Part shown: positions 17,968 through 27,424 of the stretch, one piece after another
How positions within the stretch are numbered: position 1 is the first letter of the stretch
Layout: each line of letters starts with the position of its first letter
Assembly: GCA_022760735.1 (NCBI GenBank)
Contig: JAKELU010000010.1
Span: 13,630 to 77,629, forward strand
Origin: Firmicutes bacterium FC7
GTDB lineage: Bacteria > Bacillota > Clostridia > Tissierellales > Tissierellaceae
DNA: 64,000 nucleotides
Direction of reading: 5' to 3'
Position numbers and translations under genes: made by a program
Notes under the pieces: model-generated
Database searches by the model: none
What the model was told of the DNA's origin: nothing
Seen by the model: the letters and a program-made list of their open reading frames with translations, nothing else

Positions 17968-18534
17968 CCTAGTCTTAACATTATATTTATTCATAGCTTT
18001 GTTTATATCTTCATTTATTATTGTCTCTACTGCTTCAGCTGCTGTAAGGATTGCAGCCTGAATATGTGGTTGTTCTTCCTTAGAATATCTACTTAATACG
18101 AAATCTGCCAAGTCCTGATTCTCATGTTTTTTACCTACGCCAATCTTAACCCTTGGAAATTGGTCACTTTGTATGTGATAGATAATTGATTTAAGCCCAT
18201 TATGTGAACCTGCGCTACCCTTCGCCCTAATACGAATTGTAGCAAATTCAATATCTATATCATCAACTATTACTATTATATTCTCAACTGGTAATTTGTA
18301 GAATTGAATTATTTCTCTAACACATATTCCGCTATTATTCATGTATGTTTGAGGCTTAACCAGGATTACTTTTTCATTTCCTATCTTGCCTTCACCATAT
18401 ACTGCTTTAAATTTTATCTTATTTAAGGCTATATTATTTCTTTCTGCTAGTACATCTATTGCATCAAAGCCTGCGTTGTGTCTTGTATTAGTATAATCTT
18501 TCCCCGGATTACCTAATCCTATTACAACAAACAT
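17956..18534 (-). CDS. pth: Peptidyl-tRNA hydrolase
   Basis: Releases tRNA from peptidyl-tRNAs that drop off the ribosome. The 192-residue sequence begins MFVVIGLGNPGKDYTNTRHN with the catalytic His of NTRHNAGF at about 20, and has VKPQTYMNNSG and VDDIDIEF typical of Pth. Ribosome site GGAG lies eight bases upstream of the ATG. It is called spoVC in Bacillus and stands next to prs; the ctc ribosomal L25-like gene usually between them is absent. Confidence 0.97.
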   Translation of the reverse strand: MFVVIGLGNPGKDYTNTRHNAGFDAIDVLAERNNIALNKIKFKAVYGEGKIGNEKVILVKPQTYMNNSGICVREIIQFYKLPVENIIVIVDDIDIEFATIRIRAKGSAGSHNGLKSIIYHIQSDQFPRVKIGVGKKHENQDLADFVLSRYSKEEQPHIQAAILTAAEAVETIINEDINKAMNKYNVKTRAQE

Positions 18535-18550
18535 TCTATCATCTCCACTA

Positions 18551-19498
18551 TTAATCGAATAGAATGCTTACTGATTCGCATTTATTTATCTTCTTTATTG
18601 CTTTAGCAAAAAGTGGCGCAACACTAACTACATCAATCTTACCCTCTTTACATTCATTTCTTAGTGGAATTGTATCTGTTATAACAAATTTCTCTAATTC
18701 TGAATTAGTAATTCTATCAACTGCAGGACCTGATAATACACCGTGAGTTGCACATCCAAAAATTCTTTTTGCACCAAAATTCTTTAATACACTTGCAGCC
18801 TTTACAATAGTCCCCGCTGTATCGATAATGTCGTCTACAATTATAACATTCTTACCTTGAATATCACCTATTACATTCATTACTTCAGAAACATTAGGCT
18901 TTGGTCTTCTCTTTTCAATTATTGCTATTGGCATATCTAATATATTTGCAAAAGCTCTAGCTCTTGTAACACCGCCTAAGTCAGGAGAAACTATTACAGT
19001 ATCTGTTCCCTTTAAGAATTCAAAATAATGAGCTAATATAGGAATTGCAGATAAATGATCTACAGGAATATCAAAGTATCCTTGGATCTGGCCTGCGTGA
19101 AGGTCCATTGTTACAACCCTATCAGCACCAGCTGATTGCAATAAATCTGCTACTAATTTAGCTGTAATTGGCTCTCTAGCTTTAGTTTTTCTATCCTGTC
19201 TTGCATATCCATAATATGGAATTACTGCATTGATTCTGCCAGCTGAAGCTCTCTTTACAGCATCAATCATTATAAGTAATTCCATTAAATTGTCATTTAC
19301 AGGAGAATGAGTTGGTTGTACTATAAATACGTCACAACCTCTAACAGTTTCATCTATGTTCACATTAATTTCTCCATCACTGAAATGAGATACAACACAT
19401 TTCCCCATTTCCATTTGTAGTTCCTTACATACTTTTTCAACAAATTGTTTATTAGCGTTACCAGTGAATATCTTAACGCCACCAAAACATTGGTTCAT
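18551..19498 (-). CDS. prs: Ribose-phosphate pyrophosphokinase
   Basis: Makes PRPP from ribose 5-phosphate and ATP for purine, pyrimidine, His and Trp synthesis. Motifs include [30 protein letters not shown], the Lys/Arg catalytic loop KAREPITAK and the PRPP loop [16 protein letters not shown] at 19498 is preferred to the upstream in-frame TTG at 19513, since GGGAGG lies seven bases before it; this gives 315 residues, the usual length. It is 20 bases from glmU. Confidence 0.97.
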   Translation of the reverse strand: MNQCFGGVKIFTGNANKQFVEKVCKELQMEMGKCVVSHFSDGEINVNIDETVRGCDVFIVQPTHSPVNDNLMELLIMIDAVKRASAGRINAVIPYYGYARQDRKTKAREPITAKLVADLLQSAGADRVVTMDLHAGQIQGYFDIPVDHLSAIPILAHYFEFLKGTDTVIVSPDLGGVTRARAFANILDMPIAIIEKRRPKPNVSEVMNVIGDIQGKNVIIVDDIIDTAGTIVKAASVLKNFGAKRIFGCATHGVLSGPAVDRITNSELEKFVITDTIPLRNECKEGKIDVVSVAPLFAKAIKKINKCESVSILFD

Positions 19499-19518
19499 TT
19501 CATTGCCTCCCAAAATTT

Positions 19519-20904
19519 TTATTTTCGTTTGTTCAATCCTTTTTTCTCAACCCATCCAGCCTTATTAACCTGACGAGCTCTTGCTATTGATAAGTCTCCT
19601 TTTCCTACATCTTCAGTAATTGTTGAACCAGCGGCTATGTAACCCCATTCCTCAACATGAACAGGAGCCACTAAATTTGAATTGCTACCTATAAATGCAT
19701 TGTCTTCAATGGTGGTTCTGAATTTTTCTCTACCATTGTAATTAACAAATACTACACCACATCCTATATTTACATTGCATCCTACATCAGCATCACCTAC
19801 ATAGGACAAGTGGCTTGCCTTAGTATTATCACCTAAAGTAGCATTTTTAATTTCAACGAAATTACCTATTTTTATATTCTTACCCAATTTACTCTTAGGT
19901 CTTAAATGTGCATATGGTCCCAAATGACATTTGTCATCCACAATGCTTTCTTCTATTAAAGATGATTCAATCTCAACAGAGTTTCCAATTTTACTATTGA
20001 TTATTCTTGTATTTCCTCTTATAATACAATTCTCACCAATTATAGTATTACCTTCTAAAACAACACCCGGATAAATAATAGTATCTCGACCTACTATAAC
20101 ATCTTCATCTATATAAGTGCAATTTGGATCAATAATTGTAACCCCTGATAGCATTAACTTTTGATTTATTCTTTTTCTCATTTCTTGCTCGCCCATAGCC
20201 AATTGCACTCTAGTATTAACACCATATATCTCAATATGATTATCTATAGTATAAGCTCCAACCTTATATCCTTCGTTGTTAAGTATACTAACTACATCCG
20301 TAAGATAATATTCATTTTGTGAATTATTGTTTTCTATTTTATTAAGAGCCTCTTTTAATGCCTTCCCGTTAAAACAGTACATTCCTGAATTAACCTCTTT
20401 TATTTTTAGCTCATCATTATTTGCATCTTTTTGCTCTACTATCCTATCTATTTCTCCAGATTCTTTTCTTACTATTCTTCCATAACCAGTAGCATCCTCT
20501 AAGATAGCAGTTAAAACAGTTCCTGCGTAATTTCCATTTCTATGAAACTCTATCAATCTAGTAATTGTATCATCATTAATAAGCGGAGTATCACCACACA
20601 AAATAGTGACAATACTATCATCTGGAATCACATCAATAGCCTGCATTACAGCAAAACCAGTCCCATATGGAGCACCTTCATAAATAGGCTGCTCTCTAAA
20701 TATGATCGATTCATCTTTTAGGTTATCGATTAACTTATCTTTCCCATGTCCTACTATTATTACATTTTTTTCTATTTTAGCTCCCTTACAGGCATCTAAA
20801 ACATAATCTATTAAATATTTACCACAAATTTTGTGCATTACCTTTGGTATGTTGGATTTCATTCTAGTTCCTTCGCCAGCTGCTAAAATAATTGATATAT
20901 TCAC
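19519..20904 (-). CDS. glmU: Bifunctional UDP-GlcNAc pyrophosphorylase / GlcN-1-P acetyltransferase
   Basis: Final two steps to UDP-N-acetylglucosamine for peptidoglycan. The N-terminal Rossmann-like uridyltransferase has [11 protein letters not shown]. The C-terminal half is a left-handed beta helix of hexapeptide repeats ([45 protein letters not shown]). I choose GTG at 20904, preceded by GAGGTG six bases away, over ATG at 20925, because the protein then begins with the family's [11 protein letters not shown]. 461 residues is normal. Confidence 0.96.
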   Translation of the reverse strand: MNISIILAAGEGTRMKSNIPKVMHKICGKYLIDYVLDACKGAKIEKNVIIVGHGKDKLIDNLKDESIIFREQPIYEGAPYGTGFAVMQAIDVIPDDSIVTILCGDTPLINDDTITRLIEFHRNGNYAGTVLTAILEDATGYGRIVRKESGEIDRIVEQKDANNDELKIKEVNSGMYCFNGKALKEALNKIENNNSQNEYYLTDVVSILNNEGYKVGAYTIDNHIEIYGVNTRVQLAMGEQEMRKRINQKLMLSGVTIIDPNCTYIDEDVIVGRDTIIYPGVVLEGNTIIGENCIIRGNTRIINSKIGNSVEIESSLIEESIVDDKCHLGPYAHLRPKSKLGKNIKIGNFVEIKNATLGDNTKASHLSYVGDADVGCNVNIGCGVVFVNYNGREKFRTTIEDNAFIGSNSNLVAPVHVEEWGYIAAGSTITEDVGKGDLSIARARQVNKAGWVEKKGLNKRK

Positions 20905-21013
20905 CTGTTTCACCTCACTTCTCAAATCCCATATTATATTTTACCTTATTTTCATAATTAGTCTACATAAAATGAATAAAAACTCAAATTTATTGATTAT
21001 TTAAAAAAGTAAA

Positions 21014-21034
21014 GAGAGCCATAAAATGGCTCTC
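21014..21034 (-). terminator. Intrinsic terminator after spoVG
   Basis: GAGAGCCAT (21014-21022) pairs with ATGGCTCTC (21026-21034) around AAA; the minus strand then carries TTTACTTTTTT. It implies partial separation of spoVG from glmU. Confidence 0.88.
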
Positions 21035-21036
21035 AA

Positions 21037-21300
21037 TTACTCTGTAGCAAGACTCTTTTCATACTCAGCAAAAATTGCCTCTTGAATTTTTTGCCTAGTG
21101 GCTGCATTTATAGGGTGGGCGATGTCTCTAAATTCTCCATCTGCCATCTTTCTACTTGGCATAGCGATAAACAATCCATTTTGACCCTCAATTACCTTGA
21201 TATCATGAACCACAAATTCCTCATCAAAAGTAACGGAAACGATTGCCTTCATTTTGCCTTCCTCTGTAACCTTTCTTACCCTAACGTCTGTAATCTTCAT
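21037..21300 (-). CDS. spoVG: Septation regulator SpoVG
   Basis: Small RNA- and DNA-binding regulator of 87 residues, involved in septation and developmental control. It opens [20 protein letters not shown] and has the conserved [20 protein letters not shown] and [17 protein letters not shown]. Its position upstream of glmU is the classical one. A sigma-H-type promoter is visible directly upstream. Confidence 0.97.
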   Translation of the reverse strand: MKITDVRVRKVTEEGKMKAIVSVTFDEEFVVHDIKVIEGQNGLFIAMPSRKMADGEFRDIAHPINAATRQKIQEAIFAEYEKSLATE

Positions 21301-21346
21301 TGTCTTTCACCACCTTGTCCTAATCTAGATAATGCTTGCTTAATAT

Positions 21347-21371
21347 ATTCTCTATAATTCTTCAAATTCCT
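21347..21371 (-). promoter_or_regulatory. Sigma-H-type promoter of spoVG
   Basis: On the minus strand AGGAATT (21371-21365) is followed by exactly 14 bases and GAAT (21350-21347). This is the sigma-H arrangement (AGGAwwT-N14-GAAT) known for Bacillus spoVG. It ends about 47 bases before the start codon. Confidence 0.65.
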
Positions 21372-21558
21372 TCTTTTTTTAAAAATTTTTTTTAAAAAAT
21401 TTGAATTTTTTATTTATAGTCATTATTTGTTCTTTCTAATATTTTCTGATATGATATAATCTATCAGTGGCATTAATATATGTTTAGAATACTATAATAA
21501 TAGACATAATGATAATAACGTATTTTTTCATATATAGAAATTAGTATTAGGAGGAAAC

Positions 21559-22962
21559 ATGATGTTTGAATTTTTCATTAAGGATCACAAGTATAGTCAT
21601 GTTCATTTCATCGGAATTGGCGGAATTAGTATGAGTGGTTTGGCAGAAATTTTGTTAATAGAAGGATATAAGGTTAGCGGTACAGATGCAAAAGAAAGTG
21701 GAATTATAGATAGATTAAGAAAATTAGGTGCAAAAATTTACATAGGGCATAGTAAGGAAAATATACAGGGCGCTGACTTGATAATTTACACAGACGCCAT
21801 TTCCAAAGATAATGAAGAGTTAGTAGCTGCAGCTAATTCTGAAGCTGAATTAGTAGATAGAGCTACTTTTTTAGGTGCTCTTATGAAAAATTATGAAAAC
21901 TCAATAGCTGTATCTGGAACTCATGGAAAAACAACTACCACAAGTATGATCGCAACCATAACAAATCATGTCAACCTAAATCCAACTATTTTAATAGGTG
22001 GAGAGTTAGATGAAATAGGAGGCAATGTAAGACTTGGAAATAATAAGTATTTCTTAACTGAAGCATGCGAGTACAAAGCAAATATTTTGAAATACTATCC
22101 TACTCTAGCAATTATATTAAATATTGATGAAGACCATTTAGATTATTTTAAGAGTTTAGATCATATTATAGATACCTTCGTCCAATACGGGAAGAATATC
22201 CCTGAAAATGGTAATCTTATAATAAATAAAGATGATCCAAACGCTCATTATGTAATCAATAGCACAAGGGCTAATGTCGTTACTTTCGGTATTAATGAAA
22301 ACTGCGATTATCGTGCTGAGAATATAACCTATACAGATGAAGGATACCCAAAATACACTCTTAATATTAGAAATACGGAATTTTATGATATATGCTTAAG
22401 CGTTATGGGCAAGCACAATATATATAACTCATTAGCAGCTATAGCAGCAACACATACTTTAGGTATTAACATGGAAGAAATATCTAAAAACCTAACTCTA
22501 TATAAAGGTGTTCATAGAAGATTAGAGCTATTAGGCTACATGGAAAATGTGAAAATAATTGATGACTATGCTCATCATCCAACAGAAATAAAGGCAAGTC
22601 TTAAAGCTTTAAGAAGTTCAGCAAAAGGAAAAATATATTGCATATTCCAGCCACATACTTTTACTAGAACAAAAGCACTCCTTAATAGCTTTGCTGAAGC
22701 ATTTTCAGATGCAGATATAACCATAATTGCAGATATTTATGCTGCAAGGGAATTAGATAATGGGGAAATTCATTCTAGGGATTTAGCAAATAGAATTATA
22801 GAAAATGGCAACAATGCATTATACTTAGGTTCCTTTGAGGATATAAAAAATTACATTATTAAAGAAGTTAAAGATGACGATATCATCTTAACTATGGGAG
22901 CCGGCAATGTCTATCAAATTGGAAAAGACTTATTAAACAGCTATAAGAAAAAAGCAGTATGA
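21559..22962 (+). CDS. murC: UDP-N-acetylmuramate--L-alanine ligase
   Basis: Adds the first amino acid to UDP-MurNAc in peptidoglycan synthesis. The 467 residues contain the Rossmann start HFIGIGGISMSGLAEIL, the ATP loop GTHGKTTTTS at about 119-128, and the Mur-ligase C-terminal domain with DDYAHHPTEIKASL. Start ATG follows AGGAGG. It is transcribed divergently from spoVG-glmU, placing two precursor-pathway genes back to back. Confidence 0.97.
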   Translation: MMFEFFIKDHKYSHVHFIGIGGISMSGLAEILLIEGYKVSGTDAKESGIIDRLRKLGAKIYIGHSKENIQGADLIIYTDAISKDNEELVAAANSEAELVDRATFLGALMKNYENSIAVSGTHGKTTTTSMIATITNHVNLNPTILIGGELDEIGGNVRLGNNKYFLTEACEYKANILKYYPTLAIILNIDEDHLDYFKSLDHIIDTFVQYGKNIPENGNLIINKDDPNAHYVINSTRANVVTFGINENCDYRAENITYTDEGYPKYTLNIRNTEFYDICLSVMGKHNIYNSLAAIAATHTLGINMEEISKNLTLYKGVHRRLELLGYMENVKIIDDYAHHPTEIKASLKALRSSAKGKIYCIFQPHTFTRTKALLNSFAEAFSDADITIIADIYAARELDNGEIHSRDLANRIIENGNNALYLGSFEDIKNYIIKEVKDDDIILTMGAGNVYQIGKDLLNSYKKKAV

Positions 22963-23008
22963 AATAATAATCAACATCAAACAACCAATAGTAAAAGATA
23001 ATTCAAGC

Positions 23009-23080
23009 CTGAGGTTCTTCGATTTGCTCAGTATGACAGTACTCATTGTTCCCAGCCTAGCCGAAGAACCTCAGTTTTTT
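23009..23080 (+). terminator. Terminator after murC
   Basis: Arms CTGAGGTTCTTCG (23009-23021) and CGAAGAACCTCAG (23062-23074) are a perfect 13-base match enclosing 40 bases, followed by six Ts on the plus strand. The left arm shares GAGRTTCTTCG with the hairpin near 3220. Confidence 0.8.
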
Positions 23081-23086
23081 ATGATC

Positions 23087-24073
23087 TTATTTTTCTACAT
23101 TATATATCTCCTCTAGCATCTTTTTTACTTCCTTCTGATTATGCACATAATATGAATATACTTTTCCGTTCACAGATCTAAAATCTGATTTACCTGGTAA
23201 CAAGTAAAATTTTATATTGCTATTATCTATCCCAATTGCATTTCTTCCAAGGGAGATAATATCAAATAATCCCATGTCAGTTTCTACATAATGATACCCC
23301 TTTGTAATGACCGATAACATGTTGTCAGAAATCTTTGTTGCAAGTCCTTCTAGTAATTGTTGCTGAGCTTTAATTCTTCCAATATCCCCATCAATATAGC
23401 CATCGTTATTATTATTTTTTCGCCACCTAATGAAATCTAGAGCGTTCTTCCCATCAAGAGTCTGTCTTCCTTTTTTGATATCTATATTAAGTGGTGGTTT
23501 TGCTGTAGGATCGCTATATTTCATATCAAATGGGACATCTACCTCTACTCCTCCAACTAAATCTATTATGTTTATAACTCCCTCATAATCAATTATGGCA
23601 TGATGATGTATTGGTATATCCTCTAAAATGTAAGATACCGCCTGCATAACCCCGCTTGCACCATGACTATAGAATATGCTATTAATTTTGCGTTGATCTC
23701 CACCATTATAGCCCTTTCTGTGAATATAGGTATCTCTTGGAATTGATATTACGTCTATTTTTTTAGATTCCTTATTAAATGAAACTAATAGTATAGTATC
23801 GGTACGAACATCTTCCATACCTAAAACAAGAAAATTTACTCTAGAACTATCCCTTAAAGCCTCCTCAAGGGTTTTATAGCTAATCTCTTCCTTCGGTTCA
23901 GTTTCTAATTTAGTCAACAAAATTCTTGAAAGCTGCTCCTTCTCAGCATACCCTATACCTATATTCTCACTTATGTCCATGTCATTAACTTTTAATGAAG
24001 TGACAGTGCCAAGGAAAATGGCTATAAAAAAACATAAAAAAGATACAATAAAGACCTTAGTAAAAGTTTTCAT
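23087..24073 (-). CDS. LytR-CpsA-Psr (LCP) family cell-wall glycopolymer ligase
   Basis: Membrane-anchored enzyme predicted to transfer lipid-linked anionic polymers onto peptidoglycan. One N-terminal membrane helix (about 7-26) precedes the LCP domain (about 90-240), with NFLVLGMEDVRTDTILLVSFN, VISIPRDTYI and the Arg/Asp-rich LDGKNALDFIRWRKN. 328 residues is typical. The substrate cannot be read from the sequence. It lies convergent to murC. Confidence 0.92.
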   Translation of the reverse strand: MKTFTKVFIVSFLCFFIAIFLGTVTSLKVNDMDISENIGIGYAEKEQLSRILLTKLETEPKEEISYKTLEEALRDSSRVNFLVLGMEDVRTDTILLVSFNKESKKIDVISIPRDTYIHRKGYNGGDQRKINSIFYSHGASGVMQAVSYILEDIPIHHHAIIDYEGVINIIDLVGGVEVDVPFDMKYSDPTAKPPLNIDIKKGRQTLDGKNALDFIRWRKNNNNDGYIDGDIGRIKAQQQLLEGLATKISDNMLSVITKGYHYVETDMGLFDIISLGRNAIGIDNSNIKFYLLPGKSDFRSVNGKVYSYYVHNQKEVKKMLEEIYNVEK

Positions 24074-24158
24074 AGTTAACCTCCGTTAATCCTTATTGTA
24101 TCCACATATTTTTATTAAAATTCTATAATTACAAATAATCTAAAATCCTTTTTTATAT

Positions 24159-25463
24159 CTATAGATTTGGTTTTCCAAGTAGCCTAAACATATTCTTCTT
24201 ATATTCTTCTACACCAGGTTGATCAAATGGATTAACTCCAAGTATATATCCAGATATAGCACATGCCTTTTCAAAGAAATATATAAGTTTCCCAAAATAA
24301 TATTCATCTAGTTTAGGTATATTGATTACTAAATTAGGTACATTACCTTTAACATGAGCCATTAAAGTTCCTTCAAAAGCTTTTTTATTAATAAAGTCCA
24401 AGGATTTCCCTGCTAAATAGTTTAATCCATCTAAATTATCATCGTTAGCCTTAAGATTTATTTCTCTCCTAGGATGTTCAATATTAATAGTAGTTTCAAA
24501 GATATTCCTTTTCCCATCTTGAATTAACTGTCCTAAGGAATGTAAATCCGTTGTAAAATTTGCACTTCCTGGATAAATACCCTTCCCATCCTTACCTTCA
24601 GATTCACCATAAAGCTGCTTCCACCATTCTGCTAAATACTGTAGAGATGGTTCATAATTTACAAGTATTTCAATATCCTTGCCTCTATTGTATAGAACAT
24701 TTCTAATAGCTGCATACTGATAACATGGATTTTCTTCAATGTTTTCATTCAAATACTCATTAAATCCGCTTAGTGCACCTTCCATAAGCTTATCTATGTC
24801 AATTCCTGCTACTGCAATTGGTAGTAGCCCTACGGCTGTTAATATGGAATATCTTCCACCTATATCATCGGGAATTACGAACGTCTCATAGCTTTCTTCA
24901 TTAGAAAGTTGCCTTAAAGCCCCCTTAGCCTTATCAGTAGTAGCAAATATTCTAGTTCTAGCTTCTTCTTTTCCATATTTAGCTTCCATATACTCCTTAA
25001 ATATCCTAAAAGCTATGGCTGGTTCAGTAGTTGTCCCTGACTTTGAAATAACATTAATACTTATATCCTTGCCATCAATAGCATCTAACAAGTCACACAA
25101 ATATGTACTTGAAATATCCTTTCCCACAAAATAAATCTCAGGTGAGTTTCTTTTGTCATTAGGTATAATATTGTAAAAGCTATGGCTCAAAGCTTCAATA
25201 CAAGCCCTTGCTCCAAGATAGGACCCTCCAATACCAATAACTATAAATACATCTGAATTATTTTTAATTTTTTCTGCCGCTTCTTTTATTCTAGTGTACT
25301 CTTCTTTATCATAGTTTGCTGGTAGATCCAACCATCCAGTAAATTCTCTCCCCGGCCCCTTTTTTTCATGTAAAAGCTCGTGACTCTTCTTTACAAAAGG
25401 AATCATATTTACAATTTCATGATTCTTAACAAAACTATTTGAATAATCAAAGCTAATTCCCAT
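24159..25463 (-). CDS. pgi: Glucose-6-phosphate isomerase
   Basis: Interconverts glucose 6-phosphate and fructose 6-phosphate. The 434-residue Firmicute-type PGI has [20 protein letters not shown], the sugar-phosphate loop [11 protein letters not shown] and [17 protein letters not shown]. Ribosome site AGGAG precedes the ATG. It is transcribed toward the LCP gene after the PAS-PP2C gene's terminator, so probably from its own promoter. Confidence 0.97.
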   Translation of the reverse strand: MGISFDYSNSFVKNHEIVNMIPFVKKSHELLHEKKGPGREFTGWLDLPANYDKEEYTRIKEAAEKIKNNSDVFIVIGIGGSYLGARACIEALSHSFYNIIPNDKRNSPEIYFVGKDISSTYLCDLLDAIDGKDISINVISKSGTTTEPAIAFRIFKEYMEAKYGKEEARTRIFATTDKAKGALRQLSNEESYETFVIPDDIGGRYSILTAVGLLPIAVAGIDIDKLMEGALSGFNEYLNENIEENPCYQYAAIRNVLYNRGKDIEILVNYEPSLQYLAEWWKQLYGESEGKDGKGIYPGSANFTTDLHSLGQLIQDGKRNIFETTINIEHPRREINLKANDDNLDGLNYLAGKSLDFINKKAFEGTLMAHVKGNVPNLVINIPKLDEYYFGKLIYFFEKACAISGYILGVNPFDQPGVEEYKKNMFRLLGKPNL

Positions 25464-25510
25464 TTATAATCACTCCTTGTTTACATTATAACAAAGTTTC
25501 ATCTACGCCT

Positions 25511-25540
25511 AAAAAACCTAGAAAATAATTTCTAGGTTTT
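25511..25540 (-). terminator. Terminator after the PAS-PP2C gene
   Basis: AAAACCTAGAAA (25513-25524) pairs with TTTCTAGGTTTT (25529-25540) over ATAA, with Ts on the minus strand. It overlaps the stop codon of the upstream gene. Confidence 0.85.
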
Positions 25541-26663
25541 AGTCAATAACATCTATTAGTACCAGAGCATAATCGTCATCTTGCTCGCCCCAGCTATGAT
25601 ATATATACTTGTTTTCAATTTCTTCCAAAAGGTTATAAGGATTCTTTTCTATAGTTTCTAGTATCCCTTTTACGCCAAATTCATGGCCATTATGATCCTT
25701 TGCTTCAGTTATACCATCTGTATATAAAAGAATCTTGTCTCCTTTACATAGCTTTATCATTTTCTCATCATATTCTATTTCATCAAATAACTTAGATATA
25801 GGAAATCCCTTTATTTCAAGAAGCTCATAACCATTGTAATTGAATTTTACAGGTACACAATTGTGGCCAGCATTTGAATATCTAAACTCGTGATTTACTT
25901 TGTTGTATACACCATAAAACATTGTAAAGTACTTATCAGTTTCTAAGTTTAACATTGTGAATGTCTTGTGAAGTTCCGCCAATACTTCTGGTGGATTCAG
26001 CATGTTATCAATTATACCTCTCATTGTTTGTCTAATGAACATGGTCATCATTGAAGCAGCAATACCATGGCCAGCAACATCACTTATATATATTCCAATG
26101 TTATCCTCATCAATTTGAAATATATCAAACATATCTCCACTTAGCATTTCTGATGCTTTATATATATAATCGATATTTATATTTTCAATGGTTCCCTTGC
26201 GAGGTAGAATCTTCTCTTGAATCTTCTTTGCAAACTGAAGATCCTTTCTCATTTTCTTATTTCGTTCTATTAACTCCAGTTCTAATTTTCTTTCCCTGGT
26301 TACATCTCTGAATACTTCAACAGCTGCTGTTATCTTTCCATCACCATTAAAAACAGGTGAACTTTTCACGGAATAATATCGGCCGTTAATAATTTCTTCC
26401 TTTTGCATTACTTCTCCAGTCAGGATACTTCTATTTGTAATACAAAATGTACATTTCTTTTCCTTGCAGTAGGCCTTGTAGCAATCCTTTCCTACAATTG
26501 AATCACCTAGGGCCTTTTTCATAGGGTTATTTGCAAAGATAATGGTACCATTACCATCGATTACACGTACCCAATCAGCCATTCCATCAAGGACATTGTA
26601 GTTTAATATACCATTTGCTTCAAGATTCATTGTATTATTATTTAAATCTTCCCTTTTTATCAT
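25539..26663 (-). CDS. PAS domain-linked PP2C-type serine phosphatase (RsbU/SpoIIE-like)
   Basis: Cytoplasmic signalling phosphatase. A PAS domain (about 20-125) carries four cysteines at about 61, 66, 71 and 74 (CYKAYCKEKKCTFC), which could bind a metal or iron-sulfur cluster. A short helical linker (RKLELELIERNKKMRKDLQF) leads to a PPM phosphatase domain with LSGDMFDIF, SDVAGHGIAASMMTMFIRQ and YTDGITEAKD. Such proteins dephosphorylate anti-anti-sigma factors; the partner is not in the window. ATG at 26663 has AGGTGAT six bases upstream and is preferred to ATG at 26684. Confidence 0.88.
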   Translation of the reverse strand: MIKREDLNNNTMNLEANGILNYNVLDGMADWVRVIDGNGTIIFANNPMKKALGDSIVGKDCYKAYCKEKKCTFCITNRSILTGEVMQKEEIINGRYYSVKSSPVFNGDGKITAAVEVFRDVTRERKLELELIERNKKMRKDLQFAKKIQEKILPRKGTIENINIDYIYKASEMLSGDMFDIFQIDEDNIGIYISDVAGHGIAASMMTMFIRQTMRGIIDNMLNPPEVLAELHKTFTMLNLETDKYFTMFYGVYNKVNHEFRYSNAGHNCVPVKFNYNGYELLEIKGFPISKLFDEIEYDEKMIKLCKGDKILLYTDGITEAKDHNGHEFGVKGILETIEKNPYNLLEEIENKYIYHSWGEQDDDYALVLIDVID

Positions 26664-26866
26664 AGCAATCACCTGTTTACCCATTTGAGGCTTCTTCCAA
26701 CATAGTTAATTATTTATCAATTTATATACCACCATTACTCACTCAATAAAAGTTTATTAATTGCCTCTATATATTCATTGTATAACATAATGCCAAATAA
26801 TTCTATAGATAATTAGCATTGTAAAAGTTATTTTTTAAGTGATCCTGTTTTTTTGCATAAGGGAAT

Positions 26867-27391
26867 TTAATATCTTACTTTAACTTGTTCATCTTCAGAA
26901 TATCTAGCCATAGCATACAAGGCATCTGATAATCTATTAACAAACTTTATAACCAATTCATCTATCATTGATACTTTAGATAATGAAATTATTCTTCGCT
27001 CAGCCCTTCTACAAACTGTCCTTGCAACATGTAAATATGCTGATTTTATATTTGAACCTGGCACTATGAAGCCTGTAGGATTATTCAATAACCCCATATA
27101 TTTATCAATTATGTCTTCCAGTTCTTTTATATCCTCCTCAGTAATATGATGTTTAACTTTTAACGGATCCTCTGTTGCCAAAATACTTGCTACAGTAAAA
27201 AGTTTATTTTGTATTTTTTGAATCAATCCTGCCATTTCTTCATCGTTAACGTGATGCTTAGCTAAGCCTAGGAATGTTCCTAACTCATCAACAGTTCCAT
27301 AGCATTCTACCCTTATATCGTCCTTAGGTACTCTAGCACCATCAAATAATGATGTTTTTCCTTTATCCCCAGTCTTAGTATAAATTGTCAT
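26867..27391 (-). CDS. Cob(I)yrinic acid a,c-diamide adenosyltransferase, PduO type
   Basis: Transfers adenosyl from ATP to cob(I)alamin to make coenzyme B12. The 174 residues begin IYTKTGDKGKTSLFDGARVPKDD (N-terminal ATP site) and carry RTVCRRAERRII and VIKFVNRLSDALYAMAR, hallmarks of the PduO fold. An unrelated CobA/CobO-type enzyme of the same reaction lies at 39.9 kb. It is co-directional with the downstream pgi group but separated by a 180-base spacer. Confidence 0.94.
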   Translation of the reverse strand: MTIYTKTGDKGKTSLFDGARVPKDDIRVECYGTVDELGTFLGLAKHHVNDEEMAGLIQKIQNKLFTVASILATEDPLKVKHHITEEDIKELEDIIDKYMGLLNNPTGFIVPGSNIKSAYLHVARTVCRRAERRIISLSKVSMIDELVIKFVNRLSDALYAMARYSEDEQVKVRY

Positions 27392-27424
27392 ACATATATC
27401 CCTCTTTTCTATTGAGTTATATTT

